From assembly GCF_022179525.1 (NCBI RefSeq), contig NZ_BPQX01000053.1, forward strand, positions 1-64,000: 64,000 nt of DNA. The letters run 5' to 3'. The notes under the pieces are model-generated. The model ran no database searches, had not been told where the DNA came from, and saw only the letters and a program-made list of their open reading frames with translations. The position numbers and the translations under genes were made by a program. This DNA comes from Methylobacterium persicinum (GTDB taxonomy: Bacteria; Pseudomonadota; Alphaproteobacteria; Rhizobiales; Beijerinckiaceae). Position 1 is the stretch's first letter; every line of letters starts with the position of its first letter. Shown here in pieces: positions 54,488 through 64,000 of this stretch.

Positions 54488-56704
54488 TCATCCATTCACC
54501 CGCTGGACGCTGCTGACAGGGCGCTTGCTGCGCAGCTCAGCAATGATGGCGTTGAGGTGCTGGAGATCCCACACCGACAAGTCGAGGGTGATGTCGGTGA
54601 AGTCCTGTGTGCGGCGCTTCATGGAGATGTTGTCGATATTGCCGTCATGGTCGGCGATCACCTGGGCGATCTGCGCGAACACGCCGGGTTCGTTGATGGA
54701 TTGCAGGGAGAGCCGGGCGGGGAAACGCTCGCTGCCCGAGGCTTCGGTATCCCAGCGCACGTCGAGCCATCGCTCGGGCTCGTTGTCGAAGGCGGCCAGC
54801 GCCGCGGACTGGATCGGGTAGACCGTCACGCCGACGCCCGGCGTGAGGATCCCCACGATCCGGTCGCCCGGCACGGCGCCGCCGTTCGGGGCAAAGGTGA
54901 CGGGCAGGTCGCCCGCCAGGCCCCGGATCGGGATCGCATCCGGCGAGACCTCCCCCGACCCGTTGAAGGTCAGGCGCATGGTCTGGTCCGGCGAGCGGAC
55001 GAGGCGTCCGGCCCCGTTGACCGGCGCCTGCCCGGCCGGACGGCGCTCGTCCCGGTGATCGGGATAGACCGCCCGGACCACGTCGCCGGAAAACATCTCG
55101 CCGCGGCCCACGGCGGCGAACACATCCTCCGTCGTCGCCCGGGCGAGGCGCGGGAGGGCGCCCCGGAGCTTGTCCTCGGAGAAGCTCTTGGCCGCCCGCT
55201 CGAAGGCCCGTTCCAGGATCTGGCGGCCGAGGCCGGCATATTGCCGGCGCACGGCGGCGCGGGTCGCCCGCCGGATCGCCGACCGCGCCTTGCCCGTCAC
55301 CACCAGGGATTCCCAGGCGGCGGGGGGCGAGGCGCCGTCCGAGCGGCTGATCTCCACCTCGTCGCCGTTCGACAGTTCATGCAGCAGCGGGACCATGCGC
55401 CCGTTGATCTTGGCGCCCACGGCCGTATTGCCGACATCGGTATGGACGGCATAGGCGAAGTCGATGGGCGTCGCCCCCCGTGGCAGGGCGATCAGCCGGC
55501 CCTTGGGGGTGAAGCAGAACACTTGGTCCTGGAAGAGTTCGAGCTTTGTATGTTCGAGAAATTCTTCCGGGCTGTCGCCTTCGGCCAGCAATTCGATGGT
55601 GCGCCGCAGCCATTGGTAGGCGCCGCTCTCCGTGGCGAGCTTCGGGTGGATGCTGCCTTCGCTCTCCCGGCCGCTGACGTCCTTGTAGTGGGCATGGGCG
55701 GCAATGCCGTATTCGGCGATCTCGTCCATCGCCCGCGTGCGGATCTGCAGTTCGACCCGCTGGCTCTTCGGTCCGATCACCGTGGTGTGGATGGACCGGT
55801 AATCGTTCTGCTTCGGTGTCGAGATGTAGTCCTTGTAGCGCCCCGGCACCATCGGCCAGCTGGTATGGACGACGCCCAACGCCGCGTAGCATTCGTCGAG
55901 GGTGTTCACGATCACCCGGAAGCCGAAGATGTCGGAGAGCTGCTCGAAGGCCAGCGACTTGCGCTCCATCTTCGCCCAGATCGAATACGGCCGCTTCTGG
56001 CGCCCGGTCACCTCGGCCTCGATGCCACGGGCCGAGAGCTTGTCGGACAGGACATGCTCGATGTCCTCCACCATCCGGCCGGACTTGGCGGTGAGCCGCA
56101 ACAGGCGCTCGGTGATGGTCCCGTAGATCTCCGGCTCGAGGAAGCGGAAGCCCAGATCCTCCAGTTCCTCACGCAGTTCCTGCATGCCCATCCGGGCCGC
56201 CAGCGGGGCGTAGATGTCCAGGGTTTCCTGGGCGATGCGGCGACGCTTGTCGTCGCGCATATGCTCCAGGGTGCGCATGTTGTGCAGCCGGTCCGCGAGC
56301 TTCACGAGAAGCACGCGGACATCCGCCGCGACGGCGAGCAGCAGCTTGCGGAAATTCTCGCCCTGGGCCGCCTGTTTCGAGACGAGGTCCAGCCGCTTGA
56401 GCTTGGTCAGCCCATCCACCAGGGCGCCGATCTCGTCGCCGAACAGGCGCCGGATCTCCTCCAGGGTCGCCTCCGTGTCCTCGACGGTATCGTGGAGGAC
56501 CGCGGCGATGATCGTCGCGTCGTCGAGGTGCAGATCCGTCAGGATCGCCGCGACTTCCAAGGGATGGGCGAAGAAAGGGTCGCCCGAGGCTCGCTTCTGC
56601 GTCCCGTGGGCCTGCATCGCATAGACGTAGGCGCGGTTGAGCAAATCCTCGTTTGCCGCGGGGTTATAGCGCTTGACCCGCTCGACGAGTTCGTACTGGC
56701 GCAT
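54488..56704 (-). CDS. rsh: bifunctional (p)ppGpp synthetase/hydrolase (RelA/SpoT homologue)
   Basis: The sole long RSH enzyme expected in an alphaproteobacterium, 738 residues. N-terminal HD hydrolase domain with H47 and HD pair H71-D72 (HDTVEDTEAT), (p)ppGpp synthetase domain (QKRPYSIWAKM, YRSIHTTVIG), TGS domain (TPKGRLIALPRGATPIDFAYAVHT, around 395-420) and a C-terminal ACT domain. It controls the stringent response. rpoZ lies upstream on the same strand, a conserved pairing. Confidence 0.95.
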   Translation of the reverse strand: MRQYELVERVKRYNPAANEDLLNRAYVYAMQAHGTQKRASGDPFFAHPLEVAAILTDLHLDDATIIAAVLHDTVEDTEATLEEIRRLFGDEIGALVDGLTKLKRLDLVSKQAAQGENFRKLLLAVAADVRVLLVKLADRLHNMRTLEHMRDDKRRRIAQETLDIYAPLAARMGMQELREELEDLGFRFLEPEIYGTITERLLRLTAKSGRMVEDIEHVLSDKLSARGIEAEVTGRQKRPYSIWAKMERKSLAFEQLSDIFGFRVIVNTLDECYAALGVVHTSWPMVPGRYKDYISTPKQNDYRSIHTTVIGPKSQRVELQIRTRAMDEIAEYGIAAHAHYKDVSGRESEGSIHPKLATESGAYQWLRRTIELLAEGDSPEEFLEHTKLELFQDQVFCFTPKGRLIALPRGATPIDFAYAVHTDVGNTAVGAKINGRMVPLLHELSNGDEVEISRSDGASPPAAWESLVVTGKARSAIRRATRAAVRRQYAGLGRQILERAFERAAKSFSEDKLRGALPRLARATTEDVFAAVGRGEMFSGDVVRAVYPDHRDERRPAGQAPVNGAGRLVRSPDQTMRLTFNGSGEVSPDAIPIRGLAGDLPVTFAPNGGAVPGDRIVGILTPGVGVTVYPIQSAALAAFDNEPERWLDVRWDTEASGSERFPARLSLQSINEPGVFAQIAQVIADHDGNIDNISMKRRTQDFTDITLDLSVWDLQHLNAIIAELRSKRPVSSVQRVNG

Positions 56705-56797
56705 GATCCGCCGGGAAATCGTGGCCTCCTGAACGCCCTACACGCCGCCGACCGCCCGGAAAGTCTCCCGCAACGCGGCGCACAACACCAGAGGCAT

Positions 56798-56829
56798 GGC
56801 GCCGCAATCGGCGCCTCAGCGGCTTTTTT
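56798..56829 (+). terminator. Terminator-like hairpin plus T run in the rpoZ-rsh spacer
   Basis: GGCGCCG-CAAT-CGGCGCC (7 pairs) with TCAGCGGC and then TTTTTT at 56824-56829 on the plus strand. No plus-strand gene ends here, so it would stop antisense transcription from the direction of rsh, or it is chance. Confidence 0.35.
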
Positions 56830-56901
56830 CTTGCAGGGCTGCCGCGCTTTTCCCGCAACGATGGGGAGATGGGGGTGCCGGGCGATTCGCCCGGCCGCCG
56901 C

Positions 56902-57312
56902 TCACTCGCCTTCGTCGTCGGTCTCGACCGGCGGGGCGAGGTTCTCGAGGCCGCGGAGGAGGTCTTCCTCGCTCATGCGGTCGAACTGCACGCCGGCATC
57001 GTCGCTGGACGACTGGGGCGCATGCGCCGCGGCGGCGGGAGAGCTCGACAGCAGCGGCACGGTCTCCGCCTCTGGCTCGTCCACCTCGACGTACTTCTGC
57101 AGCGAGTGGATCAGCTGCTCCTTCAGGTCCTCGGATGTGATGGTGCCGTCGCCGATCTCGCGCAGCGCCACGACCGGGTTCTTGTCCCGGTCCCGGTCCA
57201 CAGTCAGCGGGGCGCCGGCGGCCAGGAGGCGCGCCCGGTGGCTCGCCAGGAGGACCAGCTCGAAGCGGTTCTCGACCTTTTCGATGCAATCTTCGACGGT
57301 GACGCGCGCCAT
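56902..57312 (-). CDS. rpoZ: RNA polymerase omega subunit
   Basis: Small subunit that helps assemble RNA polymerase and mediates ppGpp effects. The 136-residue protein starts [28 protein letters not shown], the family N terminus, with an acidic extended C-terminal tail (residues about 75-136) as in alphaproteobacteria. It is upstream of rsh (197-base spacer) and divergent from rpoN. Confidence 0.95.
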   Translation of the reverse strand: MARVTVEDCIEKVENRFELVLLASHRARLLAAGAPLTVDRDRDKNPVVALREIGDGTITSEDLKEQLIHSLQKYVEVDEPEAETVPLLSSSPAAAAHAPQSSSDDAGVQFDRMSEEDLLRGLENLAPPVETDDEGE

Positions 57313-57357
57313 ACCTGACGGCTCCTTCGCGGGACGAAATCTCTCGGGATAGCCGGC

Positions 57358-57386
57358 GTCTTACACCGGATGCGGTTTGGCAACAA
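57358..57386 (-). promoter_or_regulatory. Candidate promoter for rpoZ
   Basis: On the minus strand TTGTTG (-35) and TAAGAC (-10) are separated by 17 bases, placing transcription start about 40 bases before the rpoZ ATG. Confidence 0.45.
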
Positions 57387-57516
57387 GCTGAGAGACTTGA
57401 CGGCAGGCGCCGGGCTGCCACGCTCCGGCGGCACAAAGCTTCCTTAAGCCCCGGCGCCGACACTTCCCCCGCAAATGGGCATCGGGGCCGCGCACAGGCA
57501 AAGCGGATGCCCGGCT

Positions 57517-57545
57517 TTGACGCGCCGCGGCATTCGGGCTAAAGG
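57517..57545 (+). promoter_or_regulatory. Candidate sigma-70 promoter for rpoN
   Basis: TTGACG (-35) and TAAAGG (-10) with an exact 17-base spacer, about 80 bases before the rpoN ATG. It is the best promoter match seen in the window. The rest of the 313-base rpoZ-rpoN gap (57313-57625) holds the rpoZ promoter and nothing else I recognise. Confidence 0.55.
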
Positions 57546-57625
57546 ATGGATCAGACCAACAAGCAAGAAGCGTGCCGGGGCGCCGGACCCACAGGCGCAG
57601 GCGTGGTCACGGATCGGGGCGCGGT

Positions 57626-59200
57626 ATGAGTCTGCTGCAAAGGCTGGAGGTGCGACAGGGCCAAGCCCTGGTCATGACGCCTCAGCTCCTGCAAGCGATC
57701 AAGCTCCTGCAGCTGTCGCATCTCGACCTTGCCGCCTACGTGGAGGCGGAGCTGGAGCGTAACCCGCTGCTGGAGAGGGCCGAAGGCGAGGCTCCGGGCG
57801 CCCAGGAGGGACCGGAGGCTCCCGCCGCCTCGGACGACCGCGCCGGCGACGAGTCGTTCGATGGCGCCGAATCGGAATCATGGCTCTCGTCCGAGATGAA
57901 TCCGAGCCGGGGCGAGATCGAGACCGATATCGACACCCGCCTCGACAACGTCTTCCAGGACGAGACACCCACCCGGGTCCGCGATTCGGATGCCGGGGAC
58001 ATGCTGAGCCTGACGCCGGCGCCCTACGGCAGCACGGGCGGCAGCTTCGATGCCGAGGCTCCCGATTTCGAGGCGACCCTGACCTCCGAGGTCAGCCTGC
58101 GCGAGCACCTCGCGGCGCAGCTCGACCTCGCCACCCGAAACCCTGTGGAGCGCCTGATCGGCGGCTTCCTCATCGATGCGGTGGACGAGGCCGGCTACCT
58201 CCGAGAGACGGTGGAGGCGGTGGCCGAGCGCCTCGCGGCGGATCCCGCCCTCGTCCGTAAGGTGCTCGCCCTGGTGCAGAGCTTCGACCCGGCCGGCGTG
58301 GCCGCCCGGGACCTCGCCGAATGCCTGAGCATCCAGCTGCGGGAGAACAACCGGTTCGACCCGGCAATGGAGGCCCTGGTCTCGCGCCTGGACCTTGTGG
58401 CCAAGCGCGATTTCGTGGCCCTGCGCCGGCTCTGCGGCGTGAACGACGAGGATCTCGTCGACATGATCGCCGAGATCCGGCGGCTCGATCCCAAGCCCGG
58501 CCGGGCCTTCGGATCCAGCGCCGTGGAAGTGCTGGTGCCCGATGTGTTCGTCCGGGCCGCGCCGGATGGGTCGTGGCTGGTGGAGTTGAACAGCGAGGCC
58601 CTGCCGCGGGTCCTCGTGAACCAGAGCTACTATGCCCGCGTGTCGCGCACGGCCCGGGCGGAGGGGGACAAGGCCTTCCTCTCCGAAGCCCTGCAGAACG
58701 CGAACTGGCTGACCCGCAGCCTGGAACAGCGGGCGCGGACCATCCTGAAGGTCGCTACGGAGATCGTCCGTCAGCAGGACGGTTTCTTCGCGCACGGCGT
58801 CGCCCATCTCCGGCCCCTCAACCTGAAGACGGTGGCGGAAGCCATCGGGATGCACGAATCGACCGTCTCCCGGGTGACGTCGAACAAAGCCATCGGCACG
58901 AGCCGCGGCACGCTGGAGATGAAGTACTTCTTCACGGCCGCCATTCCCGGCGCGGCCGGTGCGGCGGCCCACTCCTCCGAGGCGGTGCGCCACCGGATCA
59001 AGCAGCTGGTGGACGGCGAGACCGCCGACAACGTCCTGTCGGACGACGCCCTGGTCCAGAAGCTCCGGGACGAGGGGGTCGACATCGCCCGCCGGACGGT
59101 CGCCAAGTACCGGGAATCCCTGCGCATTCCGAGTTCGATCGAGCGCCGTCGGGAGCGGTCCGCCCAGGCCGTTCAGCACGCCGCCATGGCCGTCCGCTGA
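57626..59200 (+). CDS. rpoN: RNA polymerase sigma-54 factor
   Basis: Directs polymerase to -24/-12 promoters under enhancer-binding activators, mainly nitrogen control. The 524-residue protein begins with the Gln/Leu-rich region I (LVMTPQLLQAIKLLQLSHLDL), then acidic region II, and ends with the DNA-binding part including ESTVSRVTSNK (helix-turn-helix) and the RpoN box ARRTVAKYRE near residue 497. Start ATG at 57626 matches family N termini. Confidence 0.95.
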   Translation: MSLLQRLEVRQGQALVMTPQLLQAIKLLQLSHLDLAAYVEAELERNPLLERAEGEAPGAQEGPEAPAASDDRAGDESFDGAESESWLSSEMNPSRGEIETDIDTRLDNVFQDETPTRVRDSDAGDMLSLTPAPYGSTGGSFDAEAPDFEATLTSEVSLREHLAAQLDLATRNPVERLIGGFLIDAVDEAGYLRETVEAVAERLAADPALVRKVLALVQSFDPAGVAARDLAECLSIQLRENNRFDPAMEALVSRLDLVAKRDFVALRRLCGVNDEDLVDMIAEIRRLDPKPGRAFGSSAVEVLVPDVFVRAAPDGSWLVELNSEALPRVLVNQSYYARVSRTARAEGDKAFLSEALQNANWLTRSLEQRARTILKVATEIVRQQDGFFAHGVAHLRPLNLKTVAEAIGMHESTVSRVTSNKAIGTSRGTLEMKYFFTAAIPGAAGAAAHSSEAVRHRIKQLVDGETADNVLSDDALVQKLRDEGVDIARRTVAKYRESLRIPSSIERRRERSAQAVQHAAMAVR

Positions 59201-59345
59201 AGCCCGGTGGGGCACCGCGGTGACGGAGAGGGGACGGGCCGGGCCGGTGGGCGGAATGGGATTGTATTGCTGATCCCGGCCCCCGATGCTTGCCGAGAGC
59301 CATGTTCGGCCTCATCACGCCCGCGATCCCGATTCGGACACCGCG

Positions 59346-60719
59346 ATGATCAGCACCGCCACGCCACGTAGCCTGACTGCCATCGTCCTCGCCGCCGGCA
59401 AGGGCACCCGGATGCGCTCCGATCTGCCGAAGGTGCTCCACAAGGTGGCCGGCAGGACCATGCTCGGTCACGTCCTCGCCGCGGTGCAGGCGGCGGGGGC
59501 GACGCGGGTCGGGGTGGTCGCCGAGCCCGGCCGGGCGGACGTCGCGGCCGAGATCGAGCGGCAGGCGCCTGGCGCCGGGGTGTTCGCTCAGGCCGAGCGC
59601 CTCGGCACCGCCCACGCGGTGCTCGCGGCCCGGGCGCTCCTGACGGAGCGGGCGGACGACGTCATCGTCGCCTTCGGAGACACGCCCCTCGTCACCACCG
59701 AGACCTTCACCCGGCTCCGGGCGCCCCTGGCCGCGGGCGCGACGGTGGCCGTCCTCGCCTTCGATACCGCGAACCCCACGGGCTACGGGCGGGTGCTTAC
59801 CGAGGGGAGCCGCGTCCTGGCGATCCGCGAGGAGAAGGACGCCACGCCGGCTGAGCGGGGCGTGCGCCTGTGCAATGCGGGGCTGATGGCCATTTCCGGT
59901 AAGCACGCCCTCGGGCTGCTGGAGCGGATCGGCAACGACAACGCCGCGGGCGAGTACTACCTCCCCGATGCGGTGGCGCTGGCCGTGGCCGACGGGCATT
60001 CCGTAGCCGTGGTCCCGGTGGACGAGGCCGAGGCGCAAGGGGTCAACGACCGGGTGCAGCTCGCCGCCGCCGAGGCGGTGATCCAAGCTCGCCTGCGCCG
60101 GGCCGCTCTCCTGGGGGGAGCGACCCTGGTGGCGCCGGAGACGGTGTTCTTCAGCCACGATACGGTGCTCGGGCGCGACGTGACGGTGGAGCCGCACGTG
60201 GTGTTCGGCCCCGGCGTGACCGTGGCGGATGGCTGCACGGTGCGCGCCTACGCCCATCTCACGGAGGTTCGCCTGGACACGGGGGTGAAGGTGGGCCCGT
60301 TCGTGCGGATGCGCGGCGGGGCGGTGCTGGAACCCGGCGCCGAGATCGGCAACTTCGTGGAACTCAAGAACACCCGGATGGGGCCCGGCGCCAAGGCGGC
60401 GCATCTCACCTATCTCGGCGATGCCGAGGTGGGCGCGAGAGCCAATGTCGGCGCGGGCACCATTACCTGCAACTACGACGGCGTGTTCAAGCACCGCACG
60501 ACGATCGGCGCGGGGGCCTTCATCGGCTCGAACTCGGCCCTCGTCGCCCCGGTGACGATCGGCGCCGCGGCGACGGTCGGCGCCGGCTCGGTGATCACGG
60601 CGGACGTGCCGGACGGGGCGCTGGCCGTCGCCCGCGGCCGGCAGGTGGTGAAGGCGGGCTGGGCGGTGCGGATGCGCGAGCAGCTCCTCGCCCTCAAGGA
60701 AAGGCGCAAGGGCCGCTGA
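59346..60719 (+). CDS. glmU: bifunctional GlmU (GlcN-1-P acetyltransferase / GlcNAc-1-P uridylyltransferase)
   Basis: Makes UDP-GlcNAc for peptidoglycan and lipopolysaccharide. The 457-residue protein has the N-terminal pyrophosphorylase motif LAAGKGTRMRSDLPKVLH (about 16-33), and a C-terminal left-handed beta-helix of hexapeptide repeats (about 255-440) with the acetyltransferase site segment NFVELKNTRMG. Separated from rpoN by 145 bases; glmS follows after one gene. Confidence 0.96.
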   Translation: MISTATPRSLTAIVLAAGKGTRMRSDLPKVLHKVAGRTMLGHVLAAVQAAGATRVGVVAEPGRADVAAEIERQAPGAGVFAQAERLGTAHAVLAARALLTERADDVIVAFGDTPLVTTETFTRLRAPLAAGATVAVLAFDTANPTGYGRVLTEGSRVLAIREEKDATPAERGVRLCNAGLMAISGKHALGLLERIGNDNAAGEYYLPDAVALAVADGHSVAVVPVDEAEAQGVNDRVQLAAAEAVIQARLRRAALLGGATLVAPETVFFSHDTVLGRDVTVEPHVVFGPGVTVADGCTVRAYAHLTEVRLDTGVKVGPFVRMRGGAVLEPGAEIGNFVELKNTRMGPGAKAAHLTYLGDAEVGARANVGAGTITCNYDGVFKHRTTIGAGAFIGSNSALVAPVTIGAAATVGAGSVITADVPDGALAVARGRQVVKAGWAVRMREQLLALKERRKGR

Positions 60720-60758
60720 GCCTCCGGGCGGGATCGGACACGGGAAGGGAGCATCGTC

Positions 60759-61544
60759 ATGGCCCATGAATTCCGGGTGGTCGAAGGCGGAAAGGCCGAT
60801 CCCGGCGCGATCGACCGGGACGCCCTGTGGCAGGCACGGATCGACCTCGCCGCCTGCTTCCGGATGGCGGCGCGGCTCGGGCTGGAGGAAGGCATCTGCA
60901 ACCACTTCTCGGCGGTGGTGCCGGGGCGGGACGACCTGTTCCTCGTGAATCCCTACGGGCTCGCCTTCTGCGAGGTCACCGCGTCGAGCCTGCTCGTCTG
61001 CGATTTCCACGGCCGGGTGGTCGAGGGCGAGGGGCAGCCGGAGGCGACGGCCTTCTTCATCCACGCCCGCCTGCACAGGAACCTGCCCCGGGCGCGGGCG
61101 GCCTTCCACACGCACATGCCCTACGCCACGGCGCTCAGCATGACCGAGGGCGAGCCCCTGGCCTTCGCCGGCCAGACATCGCTGAAGTTCTACGGCCGCA
61201 CCGCAGTGGACGACGCCTATAACGGCCTCGCCCTGGACGAGGCCGAGGGCGACCGCATCGCCGCGACGCTCGGCGACGCCGACATCGTCTTCCTGCGCAA
61301 CCACGGTGTGATGGTCACCGGCCCGACCATCGCCGAGGCGTGGGACGACCTCTACTATCTGGAGCGCGCTGCGGAGGTGCAGGTGAAGGCCCTGTCCACC
61401 GGCCGGCGCCTCCTGCCCGTCGATCCGGCCATCGCCCGGGCCGCCGCGGCGCAGATGCGCGAGGGCGACCCCGAAAGCGCCCGGCTGCATCTGGAAAGCA
61501 TCAAGCGGGTGCTCACCCGCGACGGGGAGCAGTACGCGGTCTAG
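60759..61544 (+). CDS. class II aldolase/adducin-family protein
   Basis: A 261-residue protein of the class II aldolase/adducin family. The zinc-ligand motif HTHMPYA and a third histidine in NHGVMVTG are present, with ICNHFSAVVP typical of the N terminus. Aldol cleavage of a phosphorylated sugar or an adducin-like function are both possible. It lies between glmU and glmS, 39 bases after glmU, so it may be in one transcript. Confidence 0.85.
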   Translation: MAHEFRVVEGGKADPGAIDRDALWQARIDLAACFRMAARLGLEEGICNHFSAVVPGRDDLFLVNPYGLAFCEVTASSLLVCDFHGRVVEGEGQPEATAFFIHARLHRNLPRARAAFHTHMPYATALSMTEGEPLAFAGQTSLKFYGRTAVDDAYNGLALDEAEGDRIAATLGDADIVFLRNHGVMVTGPTIAEAWDDLYYLERAAEVQVKALSTGRRLLPVDPAIARAAAAQMREGDPESARLHLESIKRVLTRDGEQYAV

Positions 61545-61881
61545 GGGGCCGTTTTCACTTCTCCCGCTGCGGGCACGAATGTGGAGCCAAGTCGCACTCC
61601 GTCGCTCCCGGCCCCCTCCCTCATCCTGAGGTGCGGCGAAGCCGCCTCGAAGGAGGGCTCCAGAAGGCTCCGCGATCCCTGGAGCCCTCCTTCGAGGCCC
61701 GCTCCCGCGGGCACCTCAGGATGAGGAGGAGAGTGGGACGTGCCTCACACCGAACCCTGAGGACGTGCGGCGGCAACGGTCCCAGGCGGTCCGGCTGTGC
61801 CTCGCCGCTGCGATGCGGTAACTTCAACACCCTATGAGCGTTCGGCCCCGGCCGGGCGGGCCTGCGAATGGAAGACGGATC
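61545..61881. other. Gap upstream of glmS
   Basis: This 337-base gap carries a family B repeat (61619-61726), the region that must hold a glmS promoter (no convincing match seen) and no RNA gene. A glmS-type ribozyme, known from Gram-positive bacteria, is not evident. Confidence 0.5.
61619..61726. repeat. Intergenic inverted repeat, family B (copy 3, complete)
   Basis: Outer ends CCTCATCCTGAGG and CACCTCAGGATGAGG are near-perfect reverse complements, and inner arms GCCTCGAAGGAGGGCTCCAG and CTGGAGCCCTCCTTCGAGGC are perfect; a short spacer (GATCC-type) lies between. The best family B copy in the window. Confidence 0.85.
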
Positions 61882-63708
<1,827 letters not shown>

Positions 63709-63812
63709 CCGCCCATGGCGCGGGGGCGACAGACTTAGCGATTGACCTCCCGGCGGTGGCGACGCCAATCTCCGCCGCCGTCCGACAGGGGCGGCCTTTG
63801 CCCGGGTGGAGC

Positions 63813-64000
63813 ATGCGCGCAGCCCTCGTCCTGCCACTGCTGATTGGTCTTGCGGCTCCGGCCGCCGCTCAAACGGCCCCACCCGATCCCGGCATGGCCC
63901 AGCCGGCGCCCCGCACAGCCCGCCGGCCGGCCCAACGGGCGTCGGCACCGGCCCAGCCGATCAGCGTGTACGATGCCCGGATCGAAGCGGGCGACCTCCG
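63813..64000 (+). CDS. secreted protein, truncated by the window end
   Basis: The ATG at 63813 starts a clear signal peptide (hydrophobic core about residues 4-17, likely cleavage after AAA) followed by a Pro/Ala/Arg-rich linker and SVYDARIEAGDLR as the sequence runs out. Only 62 codons are visible, so no family can be assigned. It lies 104 bases after glmS. Confidence 0.55.
   Translation, partial: MRAALVLPLLIGLAAPAAAQTAPPDPGMAQPAPRTARRPAQRASAPAQPISVYDARIEAGDL

Noticed and set aside
54557-57352. Plus-strand open frame of 931 codons opposite rsh and rpoZ
   Set aside because: It mirrors real genes on the other strand; long open antisense frames are normal in this GC-rich DNA, and its residues are low-complexity with no domain.
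58998-61490. Minus-strand open frame of 830 codons over rpoN, glmU and the aldolase
   Set aside because: Antisense to three well-identified genes and without any protein motif.
1850-61726. Reading the dispersed inverted repeats as CRISPR repeats or insertion-sequence ends
   Set aside because: They are single, widely separated palindromic units with no regular spacer array, no cas genes and no transposase between the arms.
61727-61881. glmS ribozyme upstream of glmS
   Set aside because: Known only from Gram-positive groups; the space is short and shows no such core.

Overview
The window is high-GC DNA (roughly 70 percent) from a methylotrophic alphaproteobacterium, almost certainly Methylobacterium/Methylorubrum. 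The basis is a PQQ biosynthesis operon with a fused pqqC/D gene, directly followed by the archaeal-like tetrahydromethanopterin (H4MPT) C1-transfer cluster: fhcB-A-D-C, mptG, mtdB, mch, fae and the ATP-grasp/CitG-like genes usually called orf5, orf7 and orf17. I see no CRISPR array, prophage or insertion sequence.

Layout. Positions 1-6.4 kb (minus strand): pqqA-pqqB-pqqC/D-pqqE, two small secreted proteins of unknown function translationally linked to pqqE, then folP-folB-folK. 6.9-9.5 kb: an OmpR-type two-component pair and a small secreted protein. 9.6-14.2 kb (minus): fhcB-fhcA-fhcD-fhcC. Divergent from it, 14.6-21.5 kb (plus): mptG, mtdB, orf5, mch, orf7, orf17, fae. Together these enzymes take formaldehyde from the PQQ-dependent methanol dehydrogenase through Fae, MtdB, Mch and Fhc to formate, and make part of the H4MPT cofactor.

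21.6-27.7 kb: a candidate structured RNA with its own terminator, a PHA-granule-type protein, a proline-rich peptide, the ABC-F ATPase Uup, an OmpA/BON-like envelope protein, a small membrane protein and a YidB-like protein. 27.9-31.4 kb (minus): fabD-fabG-acpP-fabF. 31.6-36.6 kb: bestrophin-like channel, a dehydrogenase with a SAF domain, an AT-richer patch, tRNA-Pro(GGG), a glycosyltransferase and a rhodanese. 36.7-42.5 kb: RND efflux adaptor and pump, a small membrane protein, a PlsC acyltransferase. 42.5-48.9 kb: metX-metW (minus) against hisC-tyrC (plus), a DUF2125-like protein and an unknown protein. 49-57.3 kb: lytic transglycosylase, dapA-smpB, Bcp-like peroxiredoxin, NYN-domain protein, the RelA/SpoT homologue and rpoZ. 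57.6-64 kb: rpoN, glmU, a class II aldolase, glmS and the start of a secreted protein cut by the window end.

Two families of long imperfect inverted repeats punctuate the intergenic spaces (family A carries GAAGCAATCCAGGG arms; family B carries CCTCATCCTGAGG ends). The least explained features are the multi-hairpin RNA downstream of fae, a perfect 18-bp tandem repeat between the divergent fhc and mptG operons, and the secreted pair behind pqqE.
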